This document shows, piece by piece, positions 12,155 through 23,196 of a stretch of DNA of 64,000 bases (position 1 is the stretch's first letter; each line of letters begins with the position of its first letter). Below the pieces are notes generated by a model. That model saw only the letters and a list, made by a program, of their open reading frames with translations, was not told the origin of the DNA and ran no database searches. Made by a program: the position numbers and the translations under genes. The stretch spans positions 10,579,872 through 10,643,871 of the forward strand of contig OY978530.1 of NCBI GenBank assembly GCA_963854835.1, read 5' to 3'. The stretch comes from Megamerina dolium (lineage: Eukaryota > Arthropoda > Insecta > Diptera > Megamerinidae).

Positions 12155-12715
12155 TTATGTGTGAAATACTACATCATTTAAATGACCACCACGCGAATTG
12201 TTGCAAGCATCGATTCTTTTGAGGTAATTTTCGACCACTTTTTGACACATATTGGGCGGTATCTCAGCCATAACGTGACGAATGTTGGTTTTTAGGTGCT
12301 CAAGAGTTAAAGGTTTATCTGCATAAACACGGTCTTTCGCGTAGCCCCACAAAAAAAAGTCAAGCGGTGTCAAATCGCATGATCTTGGTGGCCACTTAAT
12401 ATCGCCACGACGAGAAATTACGCGGCCAGAAAATTTCTCTTGCAATAAAGCCATATTCGCTCGAGTTGTGTGGCATGTGGCACCGTCTTGTTGAAATCAC
12501 ATATTCTCTAAGTCGTATTCTTCAATAGCAGGCAAAAAAAAGTCGGTTATCATATGACCATAACGCTCCGAATTGACGGTGACAGTCGTTCCATCGTCGT
12601 TTTCGAAGAAGTAAGGTCCAATCACACCTCCGGACCAAAGAGCGCACCAAGCAGTGACTTTTTGTGGATGTAGTGGCCTCTCTTCAATTACTTGAGGATT
12701 CTAAGTATTAAGGGA
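12155..12715 (-). pseudogene. mariner-superfamily transposase, catalytic half
   Basis: The minus strand carries HPQKVTAWCALWSGGVIGPY (near 12630-12690), FQQDGATCHTTRANMALLQE (12440-12510) and SCDLTPLDFFLWGYAKDRVY with a C-terminal end RGGHLNDVVFHT (12155-12454). These are the second and third catalytic blocks of a DDE/D transposase of the kind often labelled Tc3-like or mariner-like in insects. The last acidic residue is Asp (LTPLD). A frameshift lies near 12500. The N-terminal DNA-binding part and both terminal repeats are missing. It is a dead 5'-truncated fragment. Confidence 0.78.
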
Positions 12716-12825
12716 GTTAAGAGTATTGAAAAAAGAATGATAGGACATAAAGCAGAAGATGAACGCAAGTGTAAAAGTGAACATTGGTTGAAGAATACAA
12801 ACAAGAATACGTAGTAATAATTAAA

Positions 12826-13758
12826 CTATTTATTGACATTTTCAGCACATTTAGATCCACCAGCACTAACTGCTCTCTCCAAATCCTCCACGCTACCAAC
12901 GCGTATACATTCAGAATTCTTTTGCAGTCGAATGTGAACAGAGCCACGATAAGTGAAAGCATTAAAGATAGTCTTGGTACGCTTAAGGGAAATCGCAGCA
13001 TGCAAAAGCCTTCTAGTCTCCACATCAAGACTTTCATGTATGAACACATCGTTTTCCAAGTCAAGCCCCGCCAATCTTAAATTCACGGCCCTCTTCCACT
13101 GTCTCCTATAATCGCCAAAAGCCTTCGAGACCTGATTACGATCGAAAGGAGTGTAAAACTTTACAACCAATAATGAATTGATATTATCAGCTTTAGGCTT
13201 AACACGAAATATGTTCTTAAATTGAGGTGACATGAAATCGATGGCCCGGCAGATACAATTAAAAATGCCTTTGAGATTTTCGGCTTTAGAAAATGGCAAT
13301 CCGTAGAGTATGGCATCCGACGAATGATCCACAGCGTTGTTGTTGCTATTGTTGTTTTTATTATCAGTAATTTGCTTAGCCAACTCCTCACACCGAGTAT
13401 ATAGAGCACAAATCTTATTTTCATGTGTAAAATTTTTGCTATCGTATTCTTTAAATTTGTCACTTATAGCACCAATTTCACTCTCCACTTTGTCCATGAG
13501 TCTACCCTCAGCACTGCTCAATTCACTAGCAAGACTCTTATGCAAATTATCAGAATATGATAGAAGGCGATCTTCAAGTAGTTTTATCTGTTCTGTAATA
13601 CTTGCATTCAATCGCACTTCCAATCCATGAAGTTGTGCAGCGACCGAGTTTATTGTATTGCCGCTAATCTCCTGTTTAGGCGAATTTACAGATTTGCTGT
13701 ACGTCTTTTGAGCGAGCTGCTGCTGACGCGTCAGTCTAGGAGATGGCGACATTAGCAA
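12826..13758 (-). CDS. Non-LTR retrotransposon ORF1-like protein (coiled coil plus nucleic-acid-binding fold)
   Basis: An uninterrupted 310-codon frame. Residues ~40-120 are rich in charged heptads (LEVRLNASITEQIKLLEDRL, SSAEGRLMDKVESEIGAI), which looks like a coiled coil. After an Asn-rich linker (~140-147) comes SSDAILYGLPFSKAENLKGI, FRVKPKADNINSLLVVKFYT and ETRRLLHAAISLKRTKTI, which resembles the RNA-binding end of ORF1 proteins in insect LINEs. Such proteins coat the element RNA. There is no ORF2 (endonuclease-RT) after it: the downstream side runs into a mariner fragment within 120 bp. It is therefore either a truncated element or a retained single ORF. The start was taken at the first ATG. 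A host gene cannot be excluded. Confidence 0.6.
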   Translation of the reverse strand: MLMSPSPRLTRQQQLAQKTYSKSVNSPKQEISGNTINSVAAQLHGLEVRLNASITEQIKLLEDRLLSYSDNLHKSLASELSSAEGRLMDKVESEIGAISDKFKEYDSKNFTHENKICALYTRCEELAKQITDNKNNNSNNNAVDHSSDAILYGLPFSKAENLKGIFNCICRAIDFMSPQFKNIFRVKPKADNINSLLVVKFYTPFDRNQVSKAFGDYRRQWKRAVNLRLAGLDLENDVFIHESLDVETRRLLHAAISLKRTKTIFNAFTYRGSVHIRLQKNSECIRVGSVEDLERAVSAGGSKCAENVNK

Positions 13759-14439
13759 ACTCAGACAGGTATAATATATAACAACAACAGTTTCAATTTA
13801 TGTAAAGCCAACAGCGGCGAATTGAAGAGAAAGAGAATATATGAAGAGATCAATACTCAGAGCGCACAAAGTGAGGAGAACTACACACAGAAGATGATAT
13901 ATTGTTGATACCGTTAAAATTGATTCTTTAGTTTTGTTGTTGCTAATTTAGTATTCATGTGGATATTTAATGTTTTGTTTAATGTTTTTTCACAAATGCA
14001 AGTGCGTCAACAAATAACTTCTTTGTTTTCTTTTTCACTACACACCATACAACAACTGATCAACAATATAATACGATTCTAATGATCTATCTTTTAGATC
14101 AACCCAATCAGTTAATTAGTTTGTAAATTAAAACTCAAAGAAAAAAAAAGAGAATAAACACGTCCGACTTCAACGACGATTATTTCGCAACCGTATTGAA
14201 TATATTTTTGATCGCCCGTAATGGCGCACTGTAATAGCACTGATGTTATTGGTGTCGCTGTTGTTTTGTTTCGCTCCCATTCAATATATAGGAGGCGCAG
14301 TATTATTCAAGCTTCAAGCATCCTCACAGCTTTCCATTTAAGTTGAGTAGAGTAGAGATGAGTAGATTTCCTGTACCATATTGGTAGGGGATCCTAGGAC
14401 ATGCTGCAGTGATTTCCTTTCTTCGCCAAAGCGGTAGCA
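13759..14439. other. Spacer, possible 5' region of the ORF1 element
   Basis: AT-rich with tttgttgttgttgc-like runs. It lies upstream of the ORF1-like gene and could be its 5' untranslated region, but no promoter or boundary is recognisable. Confidence 0.4.
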
Positions 14440-14738
14440 CGTTGTCTAAAGTGCTCTGCGTTTTCAACCATGTTGGGGCAGTTCGGACAATAAGAGCTGT
14501 ATGCTAGCTGTAGATCGGCGGTTCAAACCCTGGCTGAAACATAGCTTTAATTTCGCCACATTTTTCTTTCAAACGGTATCCACCTGTCGGCCAGGAATTG
14601 GCAATTCTTCCTGCAGCTTTGTGACAAAGCTCTGAAAAAGTGATGTCACAAGCGTTCTGCGGTTCGGAACTGGCTAATATAACTATGTAACACGCACATT
14701 CGTGTTACAAAATTTGTTATATTAAAATTTTTTAATTT
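14440..14738 (+). repeat. tRNA-derived SINE, diverged copy
   Basis: The B-box-like ggttcaaaccc lies near 14520, and the body matches the complete SINE at 36736 (caaacggtatccacctgtcgg, aattggcaattcttcc, gtgacaaagctctgaaaaag). The head is badly diverged. The tail runs into a T-rich end that abuts the 3' end of a minus-strand non-LTR fragment, as also happens at 1002. Confidence 0.7.
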
Positions 14739-15036
14739 TTTTTTTCTCCTTTAAATTCCTAATTGGAGCATAAGGCCTCAACAAGGCTTCGCCATCGCAC
14801 ACGGTTTTGGGCAGTTGATCTAGCGCCTCCCATGTGATGCCGGCAGCAGCTAGCTCACCCAGTATTGATCGTCTCCAGGTGTTTCTTGGTCGTCCGCGGC
14901 CTCTGCTCCCTTGCGGGTTCCACTCAAGCGACATTCGTGTGATGCCATTTGGCTGCTTTCTTAGCCTGTGGCCAATCCAGCGTCACTTTCTACGCTTAAT
15001 CTGGATCAGTATGGGCTCTTCTCTCGTCAGACACCA
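14739..15036 (-). pseudogene. 5'-truncated non-LTR element, C-terminal tail only
   Basis: This is the same family as the element at 1002-3690: MSLEWNPQGSRGRGRPRNTW on the minus strand, with near-identical nucleotides (cctaattggagcata, ccaggtgtttcttggtcgtc). Only about 300 bp of the 3' end are present. The copy breaks off at 15036 next to an A/T-rich run. It is a dead-on-arrival insertion. Confidence 0.8.
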
Positions 15037-15150
15037 TAATAGAAAAAAAATAATAAAAATTATAAAATAAAATAATAAAAAAATAATAATAAAAATAAAA
15101 ATACATGTCGCGATCCGGGATCGAACCGATCCCGGATCCCTTCATATAGT
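15037..15150 (-). repeat. A/T-rich tail plus palindromic B-box-like sequence
   Basis: The minus strand reads ggttcgatccc (B-box-like, 15117-15127) inside a perfect 12-bp inverted repeat with a 3-base loop (15112-15123 and 15127-15138), followed by a long T-rich run like the tails of the window's SINEs. This suggests a diverged tRNA-derived SINE head and tail, but no A box is clear. Confidence 0.4.
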
Positions 15151-16120
15151 GGGACGAACCCAAGGAGCACTTGTGCCAAAGTACATCACAACTTTCGGTT
15201 GGATAATTAAGTTTGTATATTTGCTTGTGCTGTCCTTTAATTCAATTAACGTAAATTAATTAAATGTAAATGCAATGTAAATTAATTGAATGAAGGTAAA
15301 AGCACAGACAAATAAAGGCAAACTCATGGAGCAAATATGAGAATTCTTGTTTGGTTTAGCATGCGTCTAATAGATAAAGATCATGCTGAACCAACAAGAA
15401 TCGAAAAAGCGACTTCCGTATATGATCGGACAAGTGACATATCTACATGTGCTTGCCCAGTTAGGATCACTATTGAAGCGTCTTTCTTCTGTTGTAAAAA
15501 TATTGCAACAACGACCCGTTGGGTGAATTCATACCGAGTGCTCTTTTGAAGCAGATCCATCTACGGTGCGCGACAATAAGAGTTCTTGCCCTAAAGTGAT
15601 CCCAGCTACGGGAGCTTCGTTTAGTCGACTGCGAGCCTTCTGCTCTGCCTAAGTAGTCACTTTGACCACTTCAAAACCAGGAGCAACCAGCTTGAGCGCT
15701 TGTTCCTCCTGCATTCTATTCCTTGTCTCCCTCAAGCTTGCGTAGGATATGAATAGAGTAGTTTAATAAATTTGTAGCCTCAGTTGAGTAATTCGATTAT
15801 AATGCATAGAGTATTTTCATTAATTTGTAATTTCAAGTAAATAATTCTTCTGTACTTCAAAGCCTTTTTTTTATTTTACTTTAATTGTAAAAACTTCATT
15901 TTGTAAACGAAATAAACGAAAAGAATAATAAAAGTAGGAATTGTACCGCGAGAGGTATATCATCCTAGCCGAACACTCTAGTGTCGGTAATATTACTGTC
16001 AATTTGACAATAAGTGTGTAATTCGGTTTTCCTCCTACAACTAGAGTTTTTCGCTGCCCCCTTGTTTACCCTGGATGGCTGAGTGTTAACCCAGCTGAAA
16101 AACAAAGGCACGCGTTACAG
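15151..16120. other. Intergenic sequence, nothing recognised
   Basis: AT-rich with one 70-codon frame (15337-15549) that matches nothing I know. I see no repeats pairing with other parts of the window. Confidence 0.45.
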
Positions 16121-16208
16121 CTAGGTCCCTCGTAATACTCTTCAAAATTTAACACGCACAGCAATATTGGAAGAGAAGCTCGGGCAAAGGACCGTTCGGG
16201 GCCTATAA
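16121..16208 (+). repeat. SINE tail fragment
   Basis: Matches the last part of the complete SINE (aggtccct-gtaata, aaatttaacacgcacagca, ggaagagaagctcgg). The head and body are absent. Confidence 0.65.
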
Positions 16209-16359
16209 GTTCATAGTACACTTGAACGATTTTTAAAGTAAAGTTATAAAGGCGACATGCGTTTTGGACTTTTATTAAGAACCGGGCATCAGACCAGAAC
16301 ATTATAAGTCCAAATTTGCCTAACTACGGCTGCTTAAATAAAGAGTAACATCAGAGGCT

Positions 16360-16593
16360 TTAAGACCCATATCCCACTGTCCATTTACACGAGTAGGGTG
16401 CTCTTGCTGCTTTCCTTACTCTATCTTCTACATTATAATTCCAAAGCAACTTCCTACCTAAGATAAGTGCTAGATAGCGAACTTTATTAATAAATGACAA
16501 CGTAGTACCATTTAAAGTTGGAGCATTAACCTCAGGTAACCAGTGCTTCCTGTTAAGCATAATAAATTCGGTTTTGCTGGAACTAATCCGCAT
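16360..16593 (-). pseudogene. Non-LTR reverse transcriptase, thumb fragment
   Basis: The minus strand reads SSSKTEFIMLNRKHWLPEV, TLNGTTLSFINKVRYLALIL and VRKAARAPYSCKWTVGYG. This is the region after the catalytic box in Jockey/R1-type RTs (KTE, KYLGVILD-like block, then a Tyr-Cys helix). It is short, with no flanking domains and no A-tail. The Leu-Ala in place of the usual Leu-Gly suggests age. Confidence 0.7.
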
Positions 16594-17786
16594 GATTTAG
16601 ACATGTGAAATCTGGCCTGCTTCCAGTATAAATACCACTTTTACTTCATTCTATAAGGTGGATATATAATAAATGGTGAGCAGCACTCCTAAAAGTATCT
16701 ATAGGCCAGCTCAATCTAAAGACCGTCGAAGTTATAGGTATAGGTATATCCTGAGAAAGTGTATATTTAAAAGTAAGTTCAAATATTCTTTACTTAATAC
16801 GTCTTGTGAACGTTTTGTGGTCATCCAATTGATTGGTTACTCATTGATAGTATTTTTCTTAGTCTAGAAACTTCTGTAGTACTCTTAACGTCCCAGTTTA
16901 TTGACGTCGTAGTCTTCCTGAGAGCCGCTCATCAGATCATTTTCGCCATACAGCATTTTGAACGCGGATGTAAAGCTGCCTGAAGAGATATATTTATCGT
17001 TCTTCTTCGCCTATACTCTTTATAGCGCTCATAATATCATTGCTTCATTGGGTCAACACCCGTTGGGGCTAATTGTTTGCGTTGCTTTGACGTCTGTTTT
17101 ATAGGTCTTGGCCTTAACCGTGGCAAAACCATAATTTATATTATCGTCGCCACGTCATCCAAAGGTTAATTGATTTTTTTTAAATAGTCTATAGATTTTC
17201 CTCCTACATACAGCTAGTAGCTGCTTGTTTTATGTTTAGTTGATCATATGGCTCGAATGCATGTATAATGCCTTGATCAAGTGGTTGTAAAACCGACATA
17301 GTGTTTGCAGGGAGATACTGAATTTTAACACTTCCAAATGCAGTAACTTATGCGGCACAAAATGAGCATGAGGGGAGTGTTGCCGTTAGGCAGTTTAATG
17401 TTAAGGTTTCACGTTGGTGTGGTTGCGGCGGTTTTCGATGTTGCTAATGCTGCTGTCGTTGCTGTTGTTATGGCGATTGATTGCACTTTTGGTAAAACAA
17501 ATCCACTTTGTTTATCTTCTTCTTTTATTTTTTAGTTATATTCACATTTTTTGTTAAAATAAATTTTACTCATCGTTAATTTGTCGATTTAAAGAGAACA
17601 CTTATTTATTATGTAGGTTGCCTTTATATTTCTTTAAACAAGTATGATTCAGTACATTTTCGTGAAATCTGACATTTCCATTGGAAAGCTTGACATTTTT
17701 TAGCACAAATGTACTCAGAACGTTTTGATGTACAAGCGATAATTGCGTTGTTGACAGTGACTTGAAAAATTCATTTCGGTCAAAAA
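16594..17786. other. Intergenic sequence, nothing recognised
   Basis: Short frames only (64 and 61 codons). No recognisable repeat or gene. The last 200 bp may be the 5' end of the mariner fragment that follows. Confidence 0.45.
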
Positions 17787-18265
17787 ATGGATTTAACTCG
17801 TGATAATTTTCGAGCTATGATTTTTTACGATTTTCAAAGTGATTTATCGCAAGATAAGTGCTTTGATGGTCTTCATGCGGCCTTTGGCGGTGAAGCACCA
17901 ACCCCCCCGACAATTTATAACTGGTTTAACAAATTCAAGCGTGGTCCCCGTTTGCTAAAGTACGAATTTCGTGAAGATCGTTCCAAATCTGTCATTGTGA
18001 CAGAAACCATCGATGCTGTGCGTGAACTGATAATTAAATATCATCATGTGACACACTGTAAGATAGTGGCATCCTTGGGCATTAATTCTACCGCCGTGCA
18101 TACAATATTGCATGAACACTCAGTTGTCAGAAAGATTTTTCTCGTTGGATCCCGCATAATTTAACAATCGCTCAAAAAAGGCTCGTGCCGATTGGTGCAA
18201 AGAAATGATGAAAAAATTCGGTCGCGATGCTTCGAACGACGTTTATATAATCGTGACAGGTGACG
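17787..18265 (+). pseudogene. mariner transposase, N-terminal half
   Basis: The frame starts MDLTRDNFRAMIFYDFQSDL with the first helix-turn-helix, then PTPPTIYNWFNKFKRG (the WF.(R/K)F.G motif at the second helix-turn-helix), then IDAVRELI, HVTHCKIVASLGI and VHTILHEHS. After the stop at 18162 the sequence continues in another frame as KKARADWCKEMMKKFG and YIIVTGDES, where VTGDE holds the first catalytic Asp. It ends abruptly near 18265, so the rest of the catalytic domain is missing. It is a different mariner lineage from the remnants at 12155 and 37760. Confidence 0.85.
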
Positions 18266-19818
18266 AATCACTGCAACCGTGTACTCTAGAGAGGCGATCA
18301 AAAGAATAATAAAAAAGGTAAATAATTTTAAAAACTGATAACAAAAGTTGATACACCAGGGAGAAAAAAAATCAAAAGCAAAGAGATAGTGTGTCAGAAA
18401 AGAAATGCAATAAAAAAAAGAGAGAGAGAGAGAGTGTGTGAGAAAAGAATACGAAAGTGGGTGGGTAGCGGAATGGGAAGAGCCGGCATAATCGGTGATG
18501 TCAGATCACCAAATCAACCCATTCTCCCAATTACACCGACAGTGCTACGCCTTCATTTTGGCGTAGACATTCCACCTCCCTTGCAAAAATACTGCAAAGG
18601 AGACGCAAAATCCACACCAGTGAGGAAGAAATATTAAACAGAATAAAAAAAGATTTAAAAGCAACGCTTAGAAATAGTGATAAAAATTAACAATATTATA
18701 TGAAATTCAAATTATAAAAAAAAGTTTATTCAGCGAGGAAAAATTAAAAGTAGCATTAAAAGAACTATAATAGTGAAAAAAAAATATTAATATAAAGAAA
18801 ACTTCAACAAAAAGGGAGACAACTTAGAGAATAAATTGCAAAACAAATTCGAAAAAAAGTAAAAATGAAAAAATATTAGTGACTACGCAAGAAGACATAT
18901 GTCACACACTGCCCGCATAGAGTTAATGTAATTGTATTTCGTCCAGCTATTTTCGCTCTCATTCTCTCTCTCTCTCTCTCCCGTACTCTGTTTCCCTTTA
19001 CTTTTACTTTCAACTGTCTTTTGTTTATATTATTCTTTATTGTTGATCAACTGCCTTTATCATAAGTGCGTGTTTCCCGAATTGAAATTAATATTTAAAA
19101 ATTATAAACAAATAAAAAAAAACCGACTTCCCGAGCAGTGCGCGACTTTTCCCCTCCCGATTATAATATACATACATTTACTTTAAAATTTTATAAATAA
19201 TAACTGAAATAAAGTATAAGTGTGTATTTATAACAACAATCGCGTCACATCATCACCTTTACCACCAACGCAACATTCATGCAAATCAGCAGTGTACCCA
19301 TTTTGCAAGCCCAATGGCACCCACCACTCTCCCCTGATCATTGGTTCATCGAGCCTGATCGGCTTCAACGTTTGATAAGAAAGGTCTTTCCACCAGGTAC
19401 GTTGTAGTGTGGTACATATTAAAGTTAAGTGCATTCATGTGTACATCCATGTAACATGTAAAATATACCCCAGAAAATTATTTCTACATATTCCACATTC
19501 TTACATATTATGTTGTTTATATGCCTATTAATACATATATAAGCATATCCTTCCAAAACTTGTTGAAATTTTAAATAAAGGAAAATATATACTTGTATGT
19601 GTATACTCCCCTGTAAATACGTATTTACATAATACTCGATTTTGTTTCATCTTCTGTTACGTGGGAGGTTCTTAAAAACAACATGAAATAAAGGAAATTA
19701 TTTTGGAAACAATTTTTTGTTGATTTTTATTTCCCTACCGCTGTGAAGAGTGCATCTCATGTACATATTCTCTAAATCAATCTTATATCTCTCCCACATC
19801 GCATTATTTCGATAGCGC
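18266..19818. other. A-rich spacer; possible BEL/Pao leader
   Basis: Runs of A, a (GA)n tract near 18418-18434 and a (CT)n tract near 18960-18980. Around 19340-19400 the plus strand has a leader-like ttggttcatcgagcctgatc. Such sequences occur 5' of BEL/Pao gag genes, and a BEL gag starts at 23763 beyond the inserted RTE element. No ORF of note; the minus frames at 19228-19434 and 19698-19943 match nothing I know. Confidence 0.35.
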
Positions 19819-19829
19819 AATTGTTTGGC
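19819..19829. repeat. Target-site duplication, 5' side of RTE copy 1
   Basis: aattgtttggc, repeated exactly at 23218-23228 just after the TAAG tail. Confidence 0.65.
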
Positions 19830-20185
19830 CCAGTTTGGTGGTCTGGTGGTGTTTTCGCAAGGTAACGTGTCTAACTGCCTCAACCAGGTGGGGCTAGCGC
19901 AATCCTTGTTAAACTCATCGCAAGTCAACTCACTGGCTGTCATGTAGTTTGATCTGAGCGCTATGTGATGATACCTTTATTTGTTAATGAGGGGTAGTCA
20001 TATAGCTTGCTCTGCTTACTCTGTGATGGCGCTTTCATTATTATTAATGGGGGCCCTCCATGTGGCGACCACCGGGCAACGTCTTCCTGGCACCCGCTGG
20101 GAGGCGGCTGAAGTGAGTGGCGAAAATCTCCTCGGTTAGAGGTTGTGCGTTGGGTTTGGGACCCGCCACATAAAAAACCCCCCCA

Positions 20186-23170
20186 ATGAAAAAAACTAAA
20201 ATGCCTCGGATAAGGACTACCGCTTTTGTTGATGACCCCCGCAAACGAAAAAAGGACAATGATTTACGGATATGCACCTGGAATGTCCGATCCCTTTATA
20301 GGGAGGGTGCCTCTATCCAGCTGATTGATGTCCTCGAAAAATACAGAGCTGACATCACCGCTCTCCAGGAAATGCGATGGACAGGACAGGGCTGCTCCAA
20401 AAGAGCGTCCTGTGACATCTACTACAGTTGCCATGCTGAAAGGCACGAATTAGGATGTGGATTTTTGGTCAGCAAGAGACTGCGACGTCTTGTCTCACAG
20501 TTCACGCCTGTGAACGAACGGCTGGCCACAATCCGCATCAAGGCAAAATTTTTCAACATCAGCCTTATATGTGCCCACGCTCCGACGGATGAGAAGGACA
20601 ATGTGACCAAGGAGAGCTTCTTTCAGCGCCTCGAAGAAGCTTATGACCGCTGCCCCCGCCACGATATCAAAATCGTGCTTGGCGACTTTAATGCCAGGAT
20701 GGGCAAGGAAGATACCTTTGGTCCAACTGTCGGAAAATTCAGCCTCCACCAAAACACCTCCGATAACGGAATGAGGCTGATCTACTTCGCCGCAGCACGA
20801 AACATGGTAATTGGTGGTACCAGATTCCAGCATCTCGACATCCACAAAGCGACATGGCTGTCTCCAGATCATCGTACAAGAAACCAAATTGATCATGTGT
20901 TGATTGACGGAAGGCATGCTTCCAGTGTGATGGACGTGAAATCGATCCGTGGTGCCAACATCGACTCGGATCACTACCTTGTTGCAGCTAAGGTGCGCAC
21001 ACGCCTATGTGTCGCAAATAACAAGAGAAGTCCCACACAGAGAAAGCTCGACGTCAGTAAGCTGCAATCACCAGAGACAGCAGATGCATTTTCCACTCGA
21101 CTATCGGATCTGCTTTTGCAGAACCAGAACACTCCCCCACTTGATGATACATGCGCACGGTGGACACATATATCCCACTCCATGACTACTGCTGCCGAGG
21201 AGGTAATCGGTTACTACCGGCCTCTGAGGAATGAGTGGTATGATCAGGAGTGTCGCGACGCTACCGCAGAGAAAGACGCCGCCTACAGAAAAACCCTGCG
21301 TGCAGGCGTAACGCGAGCTGTTAAGGAGCTGTATAGAGAGAAAAGGAGTGCAGAGAGACGTCTTTTCAGGCGCAAGAAGAGGGAGTTGGAAAGACGCGAG
21401 TGTGAGGAGATAGAGATGTGCACCGACAAGAATGAGACTCGAAAATTCTTTGAAAAGATCAAGCGCCTGAGTGGAGGTTTAAATCCCGGAGCCTCTTCTT
21501 GTCGTGATGGAAATGGGAATCTGGTTACGGATGTCCAGAGTGTACTGAGCCTATGGAGGGAACACTTCTCCACGTTACTGAATGGCGATGCTACGAACAA
21601 TTCCGCCAGTGGAGGAGAATGCCCGATAACCCCAATTACAGATGATGGTGTTGATGTTCCACCACCCGACTATGACGAGGTTGAAACGGCCATTTTAAGG
21701 CTGAAGAACAACAAAGCTGCAGGTGCTGATGGCCTGCCTGCCGAGTTGTTTAAGACCGGAGGCGATGAGCTGCTCACCCGCATGCACCAGCTCATAAGCA
21801 GAATATGGTCGGATGAAAGCATGCCTGATGATTGGAGGCTCAGTGTTCTCTGTCCTGTACATAAAAAAGGAGACCCCACAATTTGCGCCAACTACCGTGG
21901 AATAAGTCTCCTGAGCATCGCATACAAGGTTCTATCTAGCGTACTGTGTGAAAGATTGAAGCCTATGCTCAGCAACCTGATTGGACCTTATCAGTGTGGC
22001 TTCAGACCTGGTAAATCCACCATCGACCAGATTTTCACACCGCGCCAAATCCTGGAGAAGACCCAAGAAAAACAGATCGACACACACCACCTATTTGTTG
22101 ATTATAAAGCCGCTTTCGACAGTCCGGTAAGGGATTACCTCTACGCAACAATGTCTGAGTTCGGTATTCCTGCAAAGCTCATTCGACTTTGTAGAATGAC
22201 ACTGCATAACTCCCGTTGTGCAGTGAAAATTGGGAAGGACCTCTCCGCACCGTTTAATACCGAACGGGGTTTCAGACAAGGTGATTCGTTATCGTGCGAC
22301 TTCTTCAATCTTATTATGGAGAAAATAATACGAGCTGCTGATCTACGACATAATGGCACTATCTTCAACAAAAGTGTCATGCTGTTAGCGTATGCCGACG
22401 ATATTGACATAATCGGCATGAACACGCGAGCAGTCAGTGCAGCATTCTCAGAGTTGGAAAGAGAGTCGCGTCGGATGGGTCTCACGGTGAACGAGGGCAA
22501 GACGAAGTATCTAGTGTCAACAAACAAAGAGTCCCGGCGTCTTGGACAGCACGTCACTGTTGACAACTACGCTTTTGAAGTAGTAAGGGACTTTGTCTAT
22601 CTTGGAACCAGCATTAACAGCAGTAATGACGTCAGCTTGGAGATCATGCGTAGGATAACTCTTGCTAACAGGTGTTACTTTGGGCTGGGTAAGCAATTGA
22701 GAAGTCGAGCCCTCTCTCGAAGAACGAAAACTACACTCTACAAGTCTCTCATCATGCCTGTCCTAACATATGGCGCTGAAGCCTGGACAATTTCCACCTC
22801 GGATGAGCGAATACTTGGAGTTTTCGAGAGAAAAGTCCTACGCAAGATCTTTGGACCTATTTGCGTTGGTGGCGAGTACCGAATAAGGTACAACGATGAG
22901 CTGTACGAGCTGTATGCCGATATTGACATAGTAAAGCGCATCAAAATCCAGCGGCTGCGCTGGCTAGGTCATGTCGAGCGAATGGAAGAACACGCTCCAG
23001 GTAAGAAGGTGTTATATTCGGAACCCGCTGGAGGACGACGCAAAAGAGGAAGACCAAACCTCCGGTGGAAAGACCAAGTACTGGAGAACCTGACGGCGCT
23101 TGGGATTTCTAACTGGCGCCAGCTAGCGAAGAACAGAGATGGCTGGCGAAGCATGTTATTTTCGGCCTAA
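20186..23170 (+). CDS. RTE-type endonuclease-reverse transcriptase, intact ORF
   Basis: 994 residues without interruption. The endonuclease spans ~27-265: ICTWNVRSL, ALQEMRW (Glu62), HAPTDEKD, LGDFNARMG (Asp167) and IDSDHYLV (the Asp-His end), so the catalytic residues are in place. A charged linker (REKRSAERRLFRRKKREL) follows. RT spans ~500-800: NYRGISLLSIAYKVLS, FRPGKSTIDQIF, FRQGDSLSCDFFNLIMEKII and the catalytic YADDIDII at residues 736-743. The C terminus has RWLGHVERMEEH and a Gly/Arg-rich RGRPNLRWKDQV. The protein nicks target DNA and copies its RNA at the nick. Start: the first ATG after the leader, preceded by a C-run (acccccccc). Length is usual for RTE. Substitutions inside otherwise conserved blocks (for example FDSPVRDYL) were not judged; activity is unproven. 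Confidence 0.92.
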   Translation: MKKTKMPRIRTTAFVDDPRKRKKDNDLRICTWNVRSLYREGASIQLIDVLEKYRADITALQEMRWTGQGCSKRASCDIYYSCHAERHELGCGFLVSKRLRRLVSQFTPVNERLATIRIKAKFFNISLICAHAPTDEKDNVTKESFFQRLEEAYDRCPRHDIKIVLGDFNARMGKEDTFGPTVGKFSLHQNTSDNGMRLIYFAAARNMVIGGTRFQHLDIHKATWLSPDHRTRNQIDHVLIDGRHASSVMDVKSIRGANIDSDHYLVAAKVRTRLCVANNKRSPTQRKLDVSKLQSPETADAFSTRLSDLLLQNQNTPPLDDTCARWTHISHSMTTAAEEVIGYYRPLRNEWYDQECRDATAEKDAAYRKTLRAGVTRAVKELYREKRSAERRLFRRKKRELERRECEEIEMCTDKNETRKFFEKIKRLSGGLNPGASSCRDGNGNLVTDVQSVLSLWREHFSTLLNGDATNNSASGGECPITPITDDGVDVPPPDYDEVETAILRLKNNKAAGADGLPAELFKTGGDELLTRMHQLISRIWSDESMPDDWRLSVLCPVHKKGDPTICANYRGISLLSIAYKVLSSVLCERLKPMLSNLIGPYQCGFRPGKSTIDQIFTPRQILEKTQEKQIDTHHLFVDYKAAFDSPVRDYLYATMSEFGIPAKLIRLCRMTLHNSRCAVKIGKDLSAPFNTERGFRQGDSLSCDFFNLIMEKIIRAADLRHNGTIFNKSVMLLAYADDIDIIGMNTRAVSAAFSELERESRRMGLTVNEGKTKYLVSTNKESRRLGQHVTVDNYAFEVVRDFVYLGTSINSSNDVSLEIMRRITLANRCYFGLGKQLRSRALSRRTKTTLYKSLIMPVLTYGAEAWTISTSDERILGVFERKVLRKIFGPICVGGEYRIRYNDELYELYADIDIVKRIKIQRLRWLGHVERMEEHAPGKKVLYSEPAGGRRKRGRPNLRWKDQVLENLTALGISNWRQLAKNRDGWRSMLFSA

Positions 23171-23196
23171 ATCGATATTCGGTTGTTATGGCCACA

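Noticed and set aside
12826..13758. Host coiled-coil gene
   Set aside because: The RNA-binding-like half matches the style of LINE ORF1 proteins and the surroundings are all transposons; kept as ORF1-like with moderate confidence.
20495..20974. 159-codon minus frame inside the RTE ORF (repeated at 28134-28613)
   Set aside because: Antisense shadow of the endonuclease domain; conserved only because both RTE copies are conserved.
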